The translations under genes and the position numbers were made by a program. DNA of 64,000 nt from Pogonophryne albipinna (lineage: Eukaryota > Chordata > Actinopteri > Perciformes > Artedidraconidae). Below, one piece after another: positions 11,699 to 31,289 of the stretch. Every line of letters starts with the position of its first letter. The stretch's first letter is position 1. The notes below the pieces were generated by a model that ran no database searches, was not told where the DNA came from, and saw only the letters and a program-made list of their open reading frames with translations. The stretch covers positions 124,001-188,000 of the forward strand of contig JAPTMU010000274.1 of NCBI GenBank assembly GCA_028583405.1, given 5' to 3'.

Positions 11699-11855
11699 TA
11701 CGGAGCCCGCCTGGTGACATTTGTGAGAAAAATATTAATACGTGGCCACGCATTATTAACTCGTGGCCACGCATTATTAACCCGTGGCCACGCATTATTA
11801 ATACGTGGTCACGTATTAATATTTTTCTCACCAATGTCACCAGGGGGGCTCCGTA
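11699..11855. mobile_element. 157-bp MITE with internal CGTGGCCACG repeats
   Basis: The terminal inverted repeats are about 50 bp (tacggagcccgcctggtgac versus the inverse of gtcaccaggggggctccgta). The element is flanked by GTTTTG at 11693-11698 and 11856-11861. The centre is a 21-bp tandem repeat carrying the palindrome CGTGGCCACG at 11741, 11762 and 11783, and CGTGGTCACG at 11804. No coding sequence; superfamily unknown. Confidence 0.85.
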
Positions 11856-12202
11856 GTTTTGAGCGTTAACCTTTCAGCCCATTTTTTTTCTTGTTGTGGG
11901 CTATTAGTGTAAAGACAATTACCTGCTAATGGTTATATACTGGAGGATTATTTTTCCTGGAAATGATTGGAACTGTGTCATGTCAGAAGTCATACTATAA
12001 ACAGGTTCATCATCACCCAGCCCACAGTTCCCGTGTTCAAAGATAACGAGCACTTGAAAGCTACCATTCAGCTCTGAACCTTGTTTCCAGGAAAATGTTT
12101 CACATATAGCGTCTTTCCCCAGAGGAATGAAAGCAGCAGAAATGCACAGCTGAAGGCTTCTGAGTACAGCGACTTCCTGGAAAACACACACAACCCATTG
12201 AC

Positions 12203-12540
12203 CAGTGGCGTGCACAGACATTTATAGGGGCAGGTGCTCAAGAGAAAAAAAAAGGGCACCTTCTGAGTCGTCGTGGCGGTCGCGCCGAAATTGTGCGCAA
12301 AAATGTGCCGGATAATGGCGGATTTTGTTAGTTTCTTTTCGGTTTGTAGTTACTTTATTTCGGTTTTAGGGTTAGGGTTATGTTATTTAATTCTTATTTT
12401 TGCCTGATTTTACTGATTTATTATCAAAAAATTAATTATTTTAACATTTATTTTTTATTATTCTAAATGACTTAGGGGGGTCCAATCTGAAGCTAGGGGG
12501 GGACTAAGCACTACCTAGAGTCTATGTGTGCACGTCTCTG
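12203..12540. mobile_element. hAT-type MITE with 8-bp target duplication
   Basis: Starts CAGTGGCGTGCAC and ends with the inverse of CAGAGACGTGCAC. It is flanked by identical CCATTGAC at 12195-12202 and 12541-12548. Eight-bp duplications and CAGTG/CAGAG ends are typical of hAT elements. The 338-bp interior has no transposase. Confidence 0.85.
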
Positions 12541-13862
12541 CCATTGACCTTGCACGTCTACAGGACACACACAAACACTCAGAGAAACAGAGAAATTAGG
12601 ACACAAACACTAAAAAATACAGAAAATATTTTATTGTAGGGCCATGTAAAACAACAGCCTTCAGCTGAGTGTAGTCAAACCTCACCCAAGCGACTGAAGA
12701 AGGCAACTGTGAATGTGATGTGGAGGGATTTTCAATGAACAATGGGTAAAGCATAGGCTGACTAGAGAAAATATAAAGGATAATCCACCATAAAACAAAC
12801 ATTTCAAAGCCATTTCACGATGATTTTGATTACCTGAATCAATATTAGTGACTGGTGATGTTAATTATTTCCTGAAGAGGAGCACAGAAACAGGAGAAGA
12901 CAGATCTGATTGAGCATTTGCATTCAACTTGGGTTGGCAAATGAAAAATGTATTAATAAAATAGTATCCTTAACATCCAGTTGTTTTAAGAGGTTTTAAG
13001 ACAGATTAAACTAACAAGATATCATCTTTAAATGAGTGAGCTTTGAGGGGGGGCTTGAACTCCCCATTTACAGTCTTTAATGCTTAATTTAGCTAACTGC
13101 GGCTGGCTGTAGTTAATAAAGTAAAATCAGCAACGTCTTATCAATCTTCCTTTCCACCAATAAATCGAGTGATTGTATTTCCCCCATATGTCATATTATT
13201 TGCAATAATTTCCACAGTGTATTGTCTTGTTGAAGTCTATATCAAAGATGTATATTCACAGTGAGCTTTTAGAATCTGATACTCCATGTTTTAAATTGCT
13301 TTCCACATTACATGAAATGGAAATAATATATCTGCTGAGTATTATTGTACACATTTCCCTATAAGGTCTATAAGTATTTAGTATTTCTGCAACGTTTTGG
13401 ATCTCTACAAGTGATAATAAAGTACTGTGGGTTTGAAAAAGGTTTTGCTGCACAATAAGTTGTTATGACTGACACCCGGATAAGTGGATAAGAACGGTTA
13501 AATGATCAACTCTGTGGATGCATTTACATATAACCCTCAAAACCGCCGCTTGATTCACTACTTTAACACGTTGTATGTCAAATTCAATTTAATTTAATCT
13601 TAATAGGCCAAAATATGTGTCAGCTTGCCTACACTTACACTAACAGTGTTAACTTTAGAAGCTCTCTCTTACCACAAGAAAAGATATAGGCTATATATTT
13701 TCCACACTCTCCTTTTTTGCATGGTGGATCTACTTTCTCCGTTTGAAATGTCTGAAGGTAAAAAGGAGAAATGATTAGAAGCTAAACAGTCAAATAACAA
13801 GTACATTCATAGATATAGTGTGGTGTGTTTGTGTACTCATGTATAATATATTGTGTGTGCAT

Positions 13863-16800
13863 CTAACTTTCTTCCCCGTTTTCCCCAGCGCCCTTAATGA
13901 GGCGTTTGTTGCCCCTCTTCCCCCCCGGTCCACGGGGCTTGGCAAAGGCCTGCTTCAAGGCGTGCTCCATCGGGTGCACCTCCTCGTACAGGTAGTCTTC
14001 TGTCAGGCCATCGCCATTGTCTATCTCCATCTACACACACAGAATAAAATACAGATTCATTTTGACTATGATAACCAGTTTGTAGATCAAATTTGGTTAC
14101 GTGGTTTACTGTTTATCTCCACAGAGATATATTACAGATCATGCATCAGTTTGTTATTTTAATCGTGGGTGATTTTGGTGATGTGAACCTTTTTGGTGAC
14201 CTCCAGCTGATAGTCTTTCTCCACCTCGTCCAGTAGTCGGTTCTTACAGCTTGAATACAACATCCGCTCCTTGATGCTACAGGTGTAACCAGGCATCGAA
14301 TATATGAACACTGGAAGAGATATAAAGTTGTTGTTTCCAACTTCACTGTATTATATTTGGTTATCATATCTGTTATGAAACAAAACGCCTGTCTCAGACG
14401 ATACAAAAACACCCATAATCATTCTTCTCTAAACAACACACTACACAGGGGGGTTGAACAAAGTACATCAGTACTTACAAGAGGTGCTATCACTTGACCT
14501 TAATCAAACAGTAGTTTAAGCACTTGTGTAAAAACTACTCAACAGGAGCGACTTAACCAATATTTGAGCAACATTTTTGATAACCATTGTGGTCATTGGG
14601 AGAAAAAAATGTAAACCTTTTTTTATTCAACCAGTGGATAAATATTGCATACCAAAAACAGACAGAGAAAAAACATGGAAAATAGAGTAATAGAATATAA
14701 TGCCTGAAAGCAGTTAAAACACAACATTGACATACAGTACTGTCCTCTTATAAAGTCCATATGGTTCAAATGTTAGTATAACATTATCTATTACCACACT
14801 GCATAATGGGCCAACATTATCATTGATTTGGAGTGATTGTTGTGTCAAGCCTGACAAATGAAAGTCCAATATTCACTCTCCTCTTTGTGTTGTTAAAATA
14901 TGTCTCTTTATCTGCTAAATGTTACATTATGTTAAACAATCAGATTAAAGACATTGAGGGCATCTGCAGAATTAATCATTATTTCCGGTGGGGTCATTTC
15001 ATGTTGCACACGACCCATTGTTATAGGTCAAATTGCAGATTAGTGCATATTAAGTTTGGGGTCGGCAACCAGATGGTGTAACTTGAATATGTGACGTTCT
15101 GTGAGATTCTACGACGAGCACACTGAAGATAAAAATGCAATTGACAGAGAGACTCACCCAGCGCCTCCTGCCGCTGGCCCTGGTGGGAATGTTTGAAGAT
15201 GAAGAAGTGGTATCTGGGAGAATCTGAGGGAATCCTGTAGGGAAGCTCGTGGGTCTCTGTAGGTTTGGTGTGAACCAACTCAATGGTCTCTTTCTCTACA
15301 TCCAGCCTCTGCAACACACACAAACAAGCTTTGTTCAGGGGTCAAGTCACACACAGCCGATTTCACCAATAAATAAGTTACATGATGCACGCTGAGTAAT
15401 TAGTAAAAAGGGGTTTTGTTGGGGCTCACCAGCTGTATGTAGTTGATGCGTCTCTGCTTGAGTTGCTGCAGAGCTCGCTTGGCCTCTTCTTGTAAGGGGA
15501 AGGCAAGACCTTGAAGAGTCTGCGCTCTTTTGTCTAAGCCAAACTCCATTGTGACCTGCAGGATAAAATAAACACAGAAACCTTGGTGTAAAAATTACAT
15601 GTAATTGAAATCCTAGTGATATTAGTAGATTTCTTCTTACAACTATTTAGTGTTAAAAATAACAACATGACGCCTTCTCTCTGTTTATTTATTTATATTT
15701 ATTGTCTCCCACCTGATTTTTATTTTTACCTTCTCTTTATTCTAAATTAAGTTTGACCTTTTATCTATTCATTCTTTCATTTTTTTATTTATGTTTATAT
15801 GCTGTGTTACTTATGAGAGTCCTAAAGGGGAAAATACATTCAATACTGTTTTCTTCTCAATTTAATGGAGTAGTAAAACATCGAAAAGGCTTACAGTGGA
15901 AAGTAGAGCACCGATATCTGAAATTTGTGGCAATTTGGCATCCAACTGGTGAAATGATTTGTTGTTGTTATATTTGAATTTCAACTTTGAATTTGGACTC
16001 AAAAAGATTGCAACAAACCCTCGCTCGCGCTGTTGGAGTCCCAATTCGTCTACGCTCATCCTGTGGATATAAGAGGCAGTTTTGTAATCTCCTCTTGATA
16101 CAGAAACGGTTAGGATTGTACTAGGAAGAAAGTGTACTTACCCACACAACTTTATCCTGCAGAAAGAAAGTAAAAGCATACAAAATAAGTACACTTAATG
16201 TACGTTTGTGTTTGATATCATATTCAGACAGTTTGTATTGGTGATCTTGACCTCTGTGACTCTGATTCGTTGTAACTCCTGCTCGGCTGCTGTGAGCGGG
16301 GCGGGGGAGCAGCAGGAGGACATGTGGCGCAGGTATCCCTGGAAACACAGATCGTCCTGCAAACACAAACAGAATGGTACTGAACCACCAACAGTTAAAG
16401 ATTTAATGATCAGTTGTCATGTTGGTGGGATCTTCCTCACCTCCACGGTGCCAAACATTTCATCTTTAATGTGACCTCCACCAAACTCTTTCTTTAGGGT
16501 GGCGCGGGTCGCTGCATACACCATCTTCTGCCTCACCTAACGGGTGCCAAGACAGACAGGAGGATACAAGAAACTTCCATTACTATTTTGACTATTGATT
16601 ACTTTTGAATGGATTTCATGTGTTTTGTTGAGTGTTGTGTTAATAGTTTTTCATTTAAAGATAATCTTTGATGCTTTTCCCCCTTTATTATTCACGACAG
16701 CTGAAGATAGACAGGATAGAAGGAGAGAGGGGAGGGGAAACATGCATCAAAAGGCTTTGTGTTGAACACGAACCCTTCCTTACCCAAACTCAAACAGTGA

Positions 16801-18556
16801 CACATATTTTTTACAGACGTTTTTTACGCTCCTTGAACACCCAGGATGTTTGCAAAATGATGGTTGTGCAGTTTGACTGATTTTTTGATGGTTGTTGAGT
16901 GACCTTTTATCCTTTTCTGTTGCTTAGTGTCTTTTCTATTTACATTGAGGTTATGTGTCACGTTAATGCCACACATTTAGAAAAATTGTTATTAAGAAAA
17001 GGAAGAAGTTTATTAATCTGTTGAAGGGAGGACATTTTATTCTAGAGTCCATGCTTTGTTTTCTGTTAAGTTCTTAATCAGTTTCTGAAATGTTAAAGTA
17101 TATTTTAAAAGGAAGTGTCATTTTGGGATTATGTGACTACATCAGACATGTTGATGTGTCCAAGGCAGTTGTTCTGTAATACCATAAACAATAAATCATA
17201 AAGCCTTTTCTATTTAAATACTTTTCAATTGTGGTTATCAAAGTTTAGGTTTTATGGTAGTTCCAGGAAGAGTTTCATTTAGTTAAAAGTAATGCAGTTT
17301 AAGTTTTTACATAGACTTTGAATGAGTACATTTGATCAGTGACAGCAGGCAGCCTCTCCTGACATACTGGTGATTGGTCAGGTGACCAGGCGATGAAGAT
17401 CCACTCGTGCCCTTGTGCATTCTGGGAGTCCAGACGGTAGAGGATGTAGCAGGGTTCCTGAGGCGTGAGCAGAGGGAGCAGGAACTGGTCGTAATCCTTG
17501 TCCCAGCTGTACGCTGGCTCTCTGTATGAATCTAACACCAACTCCTCTGCAGACAAGACAAACGTATCAGCATCTTCCGATTTTCAACAAGTCGCCTGGA
17601 AGCTTACTAGTGTAAAACTTTCTTAACACTCAAGACATTTCATGTTTACCGTTTCTGATGACAATCTTCATTATTCGGATGGCACCTCCCCTCGCTCGGG
17701 CCAGAAATTCTTTCAGCTCCGATGTTGCTAAAGTAACCAGATATAAGGCAGACAAGACAAAACTGAGGATGGGGGGTTGAAAGCAAATGAGACAGCGTTA
17801 GGTAGGTAAGAACCTGAGACTCTACTTAAGGGAGAACATTTGATCCACTGCCAGATGGTCACGCCATCCCCTATAGTGACTCACACAGGGACGTACTGCA
17901 GGTACCAAAGAGCTGATGAGAGATTTCAGTCTGAATAATAAACAGCCTCATTTTCCCCACAATTATCAAAACAAGGAATGGCAGTTTTAATACAGGAAAC
18001 CAGATTTTGTTATTTATTGCCCTCCCTGCTTTTTTCTCACCATGGTTACCAAAGACAGCGGTCTCATAAATGATGTAAGGTCAGGTGAGAAAGGTGAGAG
18101 AGGTACGCTCCTGCCAATCCATCCCCCGATGCTCCAATTACAAAATGCCATAACACACATATACGTAGCTCTTAAACTAACCATTAAAGCCTTTTGGTGC
18201 TAAATGATTATAAATAACACAAAATAGAAAGACATTGGAACTGTTCATCGCTCATATACTGTACTTTTCTAAATGTGTATCCTTTAAAGCCCACAATCAT
18301 AATGTAGATCCACAGGTTTATAATGTCAGTGAAGTTTATGGACCATCTGTAAATGCACTTTTACAGGATATTAGAGAATTGTATCCCCTGTGTGGATGTA
18401 TTACATGCTGTGGCACAGCTCAAAAGTAAAAAAGCGAATGTAAAACAACTTCCACTTTAATTTGAAGCATCCAAAGTTAAACACAAAAACTTGAGAAATT
18501 GTACAGAGTGAATGTACAGAAAATAACTAACCATTGATTCCGGTTTGGTGTGACAT
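13863..18556 (-). CDS. twf2: Twinfilin-2
   Basis: Twinfilin binds ADP-actin monomers and capping protein and helps turn over filament ends in the cytoplasm. Nine exons assemble without a break: 18532-18556, 17650-17727, 17368-17546, 16441-16536, 16252-16356, 15430-15555, 15158-15308, 14189-14310 and 13863-14030. They total 1,050 nt, 349 aa, the usual vertebrate length. The start MSHQTGIN matches the family N-terminus. The first ADF-homology domain runs from about residue 5 to 135 ([24 protein letters not shown] and [14 protein letters not shown] blocks). The second is at about 175-310 ([41 protein letters not shown]). The basic tail ([12 protein letters not shown]) is the capping-protein/lipid-binding end. 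TWF2 fits better than TWF1 because of its human chr3 neighbours; the teleost a/b copy is not resolved. Confidence 0.95.
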
Positions 18557-20124
18557 CTTTTGGCCGTCAGCTTCACACTCCTCTCACGCAGGAAGGACCA
18601 GGTCCAGGTGTGTGTCCTCGCTCCTCTCGCTCAGCAGGTAGCTGCCTTTCCACTGACAGCAGACAGATGGACCCATGCGCATCAGTGACATAAACGCCCC
18701 GAGGGTGACTCGGGAGAATCCTCACACTTGAAATACAATCTGCGGAACTGTGGCTGATGAGTAATAACGAAGCTGTCAGTGGATATGCCAGCCTCACCAC
18801 TGATCTAAAACTCTTTGCGTATCAATGACCACAACTTTAACAGTCTCTATGGGGGAGCATCTCTCAAGTCACACACTGTCCTGCACTGTACTGTGTGTGA
18901 GGCCATGTAGAAATCCACCACTCATGACATCAGTGGTCAGTGCAGGGTTTTCAGATGCTGTCAAAGCGCCACATGCAATGACATTTTATCACTAATTGAC
19001 AGAGTTTCTGATCAGCTCAGACCGACTGCATCATCTCAAATTAAAATGTGAAACTGAGCAACAATCTGTCTGAAACATTTCATGGAGCAATAATGGTTGG
19101 TTTTGTGTGTTTCTGTTCATGATAGTGGATATTTTTTGTTAATTTTGATGGCATACCTTTGTTAAATAGTTCATAAAAGGAAGATGGATGGGTACCTGGA
19201 GCGACAACAGCACTGTACTTAAATACCTTTTATCCCAAAATGTGAGCTATAAAGAGCTCCAGATGATTTGTGTGAAGACTAGAGTTGGCTACAGACAGAA
19301 CTAATGGATTCATTACAGGCCGCTTACATAAACACAAACAAACGCATCGAGGTAACACACACAAGGTAGATCAGTGTGTATGTTAAGGGAGAGTGAGAAA
19401 GTTTTAAAGTTGTAAAAATGTGAGCGCCAAATGCTCTAACTGTCTCACCTTTATCCCTTTACACATCTTTCATGCACACATGCACATATGAGGGAGGTGA
19501 GAGAAAGATAAGTGTGTACCTGTGAGGTCACCTGTGAGGGGATAATCTATTATTCACTCAGTGGTGAGTACACAACCCAAGCATCTATACATTATTCAAC
19601 AGAGCCCCCCCCCCCCCTTCCTCTACTTCTGGAAGGCACTTACAGAGCACAAAAAAAAGAAAAACACCCATTCATTAAATTGATTAAAACTGCTTCTCAC
19701 ACACCTGCAGGTGTGTTCACAGATTGGTTTACTGATAGAGAAACTCGTGTTTGCTTTTGTAAAGTGAGATCATGTCAGTAGAGTGTTAATTGTTCTTAGA
19801 ATAATCAATATACTAATCCTGTAATTGTGTTTATTCATTGTGTTTAAGGTTGTTGTTTTTACCATACAATGAGAATCCTATTAATACCAGCTTGTTTTTA
19901 AATAGCACTGTGTAAATTGTTCCAAGTAATAATTTGTTCAAGCACAAATGATCTAAATGTACCTACTTTCAGCTTCTGACTTGTAAGGGTTTGGTGTTTT
20001 TGGTCTATAATGAAAGTAAACTAAATAACATTGGCAAAGTAAGGGACGGGAAGACATTACTTTGTGATTCATAGTTTGACCCATCTTCTGAAATGTTATA
20101 TTTTTTGTCAAAACAAGCTATTAA
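18557..20124. other. Intergenic between wdr82 and twf2
   Basis: No gene is seen. It should contain the twf2 promoter and 5'UTR near 18557-18800. A (C)n run lies near 19606-19618. Confidence 0.4.
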
Positions 20125-20508
20125 AGGTGGGGTAGGTAAGTTTGAGAAACCGGCTTGAGATACACTTTTTGTTATATTCCATGGAATGCTCTTAACATCC
20201 CGATAGCAATGAATATCTTAAGTGCTTTGACAAAAAATCCATTAAAAAAAATGTCATCTGTGGAAGCCGTAGCGCTGTAAAAAGCACGACCAATCATCTG
20301 AGCCGGCCCGGCTAAAATAACTGGATGGCCTACCTGCCTGTCAGCCTTCCATCTGTGCACAGACTTATCTCGTGCCCTCATTGGTCATGTGCACCTTCCT
20401 GTGTGTTGGAGGAGGGGCTCTGTAAGGAAGTGGCAGATTTTTTCCGGCTGGGTATTTTCAAATTCTAGCGCACTCGAGCTGGTTTCTCCAAAATTACCTA
20501 CCCCACCT
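20125..20508. mobile_element. TTAA-flanked MITE
   Basis: Terminal repeats AGGTGGGGTAGGTAA (20125 on) and its inverse (to 20508) extend, with mismatches, about 35 bp to gagaaacc. Both ends are bordered by TTAA (20121-20124 and 20509-20512). The TTAA target fits piggyBac- or Kolobok-type elements. The 384-bp body is non-coding. I know this end sequence as a frequent repeat in teleosts. Confidence 0.8.
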
Positions 20509-20620
20509 TTAAATGAATTAGATAACATTAATAAATGTTGTATAATACATAAAGATGTATTTGATGTATGATACAAGTCAGAATAAAGGAGAAAGAAAAA
20601 AGGATATTCATCTAAGACAT

Positions 20621-20626
20621 TTTATT
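20621..20626 (-). terminator. wdr82 polyadenylation signal
   Basis: AATAAA on the minus strand, about 280 bp past the wdr82 stop codon. Confidence 0.6.
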
Positions 20627-20902
20627 ATAAAATGTTCAGACAATAACAAAAGTTAAAATTAACATGACATATAAAAACAGGCCTAGAATGCCTGATGCGT
20701 GTAGATGTACCTCAAACAACATTAAAAACCTGAAGTTTGTGGGATATTATTCAGTCACAGCAGGATCCACACGGTTAAAATACTGAAGGTAAAAAGTTTG
20801 AAATGTTTTAAAAACCACAAGGACAAAGAAGGCGGTCCAAAACGTAATCCTTCATCTCTGCATGATTCCACGACGACTCACTCTGATGAACGTCCCTCAT
20901 CA

Positions 20903-23900
20903 TCATGAGTCATCAATACACGGAAGCCAAAAAGTCTGTTAAAAGAAGAGAAAGAGTTATGAAGTGGCCCTTTATTCGCAGTTTGTCCAACAGCAGCTAC
21001 ATGAGGCTTAATAAGTGAGACCTCACCATGTTAGTGCAGGCGCTGGCAAACGTCATGTATCTGGGGTTGAACTGTAGCGTGTTGATCGGTCCTGAGTGTT
21101 TCCCGTCCAGCACAGCCACCTTCATCCCACTCTCAGTGCTCCAGACATGGACTCTCCCATCCTCTGAGCCTGCACAACAAGACATAACTTAAATAGAGAT
21201 GCAGGGTATACATCTGGCCTATAAATGGGAACAATTATATTATTCAGATACTAATATTATTTCCAAAAATGTATCAGGTATTAGCACGAAACCCCATTGC
21301 TTTCCTTGAATCAACAAGCACAGCCTCTACACATTCGGATATAGTAGGTACACATCATTAAAGTTAAATGTATCATCCATTCATAAACATGTATTGTATA
21401 GACATTGACATGACTAATTTAAAAAAAAAATTGTCATACATTTAATTGGAATTGCAAAATGCTGTGAAAAAGCTAATGTATGATTGTGACGTTTTTTTAT
21501 GTAGTTTAATAGAAACATTTATGAAATCTTAATAGTCTAAACTGTTTATTCTGTTGTCAATATGGTTAGGTTATGGAATAATTATTCACCCGTCTTTACT
21601 CACTACAAGCCTTTCTTGAACTTGGGTATGCATCAACTAAAGGTTATGAGCTTCTTTAAAGAAAAAACTAAAATGGGAAATGATTTGCTATTCAATCAGA
21701 ATTGGCCATGAGTGATTAATGATTGTTGGTATCAGCTGAGAAGAAAATCCATATTGTGTATCCCCAATTTATCACACAGGTACAACAGAGATCTTACAGG
21801 TAGAGACTAAAACATTTAACATGATGTAGTTCGTCTTACCGATCATGACAAACTGAGAGTCAGGAGTGAAGCAGGCCTCCAGGGAGATGCCTTTACTGTT
21901 GTTGTAGCCCTTAAAATAAACAGTCAAATGAATAGATAGAAAACACACTCATTTATACACAGGTGTAATTCAGTTGGTTAACAGCAATGTGATGTGATAG
22001 CTTTACGTCTCTTACAGAAAAAGTATGCAGCACAGATCCATTGAAAGCATTTAGGACACGAATTATCCCTCCGTTTGTTGAGATGAGAATTTGTTTCCCA
22101 TCGTTACTGAATTTGACTCCAGTCAAGTCACAGGCGCGATTGAACTTTGTCTCAAAAGAGGCAAAGGGACCCTTTTAACAGAGAGATTAGATGTATTATA
22201 ATACAGTATAACAGGGGAAAAAATGTATCAGGGATATGAATATCCTGTGTACATGCAGGGATGCACAAGCAAACCACAGACACATCGATTTGCCTTTTAC
22301 CTTGTCAAAAGCACGCAGGTCGTATAGTTTGATGGCCTGTGATTCCACTCCTGCAGCAAATATCAGCCCATCAGGGTCGAAGGAACAAACAGGTTTCCCC
22401 AGTGGATTAGTCAAACCCTGAAACACACATTGGAAATTGGTTATATGGTTTAAAAAGCTTGGGATTGAATCATTCCTATACAAATGCTGTTTTTATAATA
22501 CAGATATAGGCCACGGATAGCCGACAGCTTATTCTAGACCACTGCCAAATTTGAAAATTCACCGAAAACCACTGCTATGCTGTGTCTCCGTACCGTTCTT
22601 ACACTACCTACTTTACACTATCTGTAAACAGCATAAAACTGATTTATTATAACTTGAAAATACAGTAAACTGTTTCCTTCCATTAAGTTTGTTTGTTTGT
22701 AGCCTTTATTTAACCAGGTAAAATCCCATTGAGATCAACGATCTCTTTTTCAAACCTGCTAGTCTCTGTTTAAGGTTAATGTCTTACAGAATTGTGGGAA
22801 GATCCAAGTGTTCCATGGTTGCTAAATCAGGTCTGGGGACACCCAGTGGTCACAGGACTAATGTTTCTCAAAAGGTGTACAGTGACTATCTTACAGTGAT
22901 CCAAGTACCTTAATGCTTATTAAACAGCTGTAACACTGTCTATAAGCTGTACAAGTTTACTAAGCAGTAGCTGTTATTATACACTTCAGTGACTGCCTAC
23001 TGAGAGAAGAGGAAGTGTCATTTTCCAGCCTGACATACTACTTGACAGTTTGGAGCGCGCAGATCCCAGATCCGGATCGTTTTGTCCAAAGATCCCGAGA
23101 TAAATGTATCGTCCACTGGTGACATGGAGAGAGCTATAACCCTAAAGTTGAGATTTTTGTTGAGACAAAACAAGACATTTGATTACAGGGAATAGTGATG
23201 GATATTGTTTACAATTTTCATATATTTTATGGATATTGAACATAATTGATGGTTGCAGCTTGTGTAGATAGTTTAATGGCAATGTTTCCGTGGTGTGCAC
23301 ACTTTGTATTTAGAATGAGTTTGTTAATGGAAACATATACAATATCTTTGTCCACATCCATCTACAGCAAACAGTCCCACATGTTATCCTTCTTTTTTAC
23401 TCACCTTGCAGTGTGACCAGGGAAATACCTGATGTACTGGTTGTCAGTAAGTGAAAGGTATCGGATGGTATCTAGAACAAAATAATATTTAATTGGCAAA
23501 TCATCAAGAGAACATATATGTGCACTTTATTTTTAGTTCATAATGTTTGGTTGCTTTGTGTCAGCAGCTGACTGTCAGTACTCAGTAATTACCGTCTAGT
23601 TTGTTGGAGCTGTAGACCACTGTCTGTGTATCTCCATGTGTGTAGCGGATCAGATCTACTCCATACTTCTTGCTGTAGAGGGTCCCTTTAGGTCTGAGAA
23701 AGGAAAGAATATTTAAACACGTTAATAACTTGATCAGCTGGTGAACCGCAGTGAATACGCTGCACTGCCATGGTACACACACACTATATGGACATTCATA
23801 TTCACAATCTGTATATGAGAATATGGGTCATTCCCATATATTTGGGGCGCAAATGCATAAAACGGTTATAACCTGTTTTTAAATGTAATATTATTGGCCA

Positions 23901-24066
23901 CTTACTTTCCCTCTCGGATGTCATACAACACAATGCAGTCGTCGTCGCTGCTTGATATTGCATGTTCACCATCTGGGCTGAAGTCCACACAGTTGACTTT
24001 TTGGGAATTTTGTCGAAATGTTCTGGCAACCCTGAAACTCCGAAACACGCCGTCTGTGATCTTCAT
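20903..24066 (-). CDS. wdr82: WD repeat protein 82 (Swd2-like), divergent copy
   Basis: WDR82 is the seven-bladed WD40 subunit that links SETD1A/B H3K4 methyltransferase complexes to RNA polymerase II phosphorylated on CTD Ser5, and is also part of the PNUTS-PP1 complex; it is nuclear. Nine exons join cleanly: 23906-24066, 23593-23693, 23405-23471, 23042-23141, 22301-22417, 22016-22171, 21840-21909, 21027-21169 and 20903-20935. The product is 315 aa (human 313). Recognisable blocks are [79 protein letters not shown] and [10 protein letters not shown] at the end. It has many substitutions against my memory of human WDR82, which is nearly invariant among vertebrates (for example [10 protein letters not shown] for GLMHLQGKPV). 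It may therefore be a diverged teleost duplicate. Confidence 0.9.
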
Positions 24067-24748
24067 GTCTGCAGCTTTTCATTCAAAAATAATACAGTGT
24101 GTAAAACATACAAGTGGACATTTGTATCAGCTCAGTTTTAAAGAAACCTGCTTGTCAACACTAGTCGAGCGAAACATGAGTAAAAGCGCCTAAGATCCTT
24201 CATTCAAATTACATAAATACATGTTCAGATAAAAACAAGCGGATAAGGGCTGCAACCAGTCTATGGCTGCAACACGATAAAGCAACACGAGCTGAAAAGG
24301 AAGCGTTTGGTTTTAAAATCTTCATATACCAGAGGGGCGGTGCCATCCAATCGCCATTACATTTAGATGTTTCAACAAACCGGGTAGTGGCGGGAATAGA
24401 AACGAGCATACATGTTGGAAAAAACGGAAGCACTGCATACACCGCAGGAAATGGTGTCTTGCTGCATCGTTACAACGTTTTTCTTTTAATACTGGTTAAA
24501 AAAATAATTATGCTTTAACGTGTCTATGCTTGAACATGATCACGGTTATACATATTCAAACATTGGACTGTTGTGTTGTATTGCTTGTTTATAGTTAAAA
24601 TACATATCCTACGCTTTTATTCTGAAGTGTGCTTCCCGGGTCATCCGGAAGTCACCGGAAACGGCAAACATGTGTCCTCTGAAGTTTATGTTTGTAAATT
24701 TCTAGTGTGTAGCCGACCGACCTAAGCGACCGTGTAGCTCCATCCACA
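24067..24748. promoter_or_regulatory. Bidirectional promoter, wdr82 / rpusd3
   Basis: The two start codons diverge across 682 bp. An ETS/GABPA-type site CCGGAAGT lies at 24645-24652, with a related CCGGAAAC at 24655-24662, next to the rpusd3 side. Such sites are usual in divergent promoters of housekeeping and mitochondrial genes. No TATA box was recognised. Confidence 0.55.

Positions 24749-31289
<6,541 letters not shown>

Noticed and set aside
11919..12221. Open frame of 100 codons on the minus strand
   Set aside because: It runs into the hAT MITE and matches no known protein; no consistent splice sites were seen.
22690..22775. Dispersed repeat fragment (tttatttaaccaggtaaaat)
   Set aside because: Familiar fish repeat tail in a wdr82 intron, but too short to class or bound.
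20936..23905. let-7g microRNA expected in a wdr82 intron
   Set aside because: No let-7-like CTACTACCTCA or TGAGGTAGTAG was found by eye in any intron; TGAGGTAG at 1319 is isolated and lacks the rest of the seed region.
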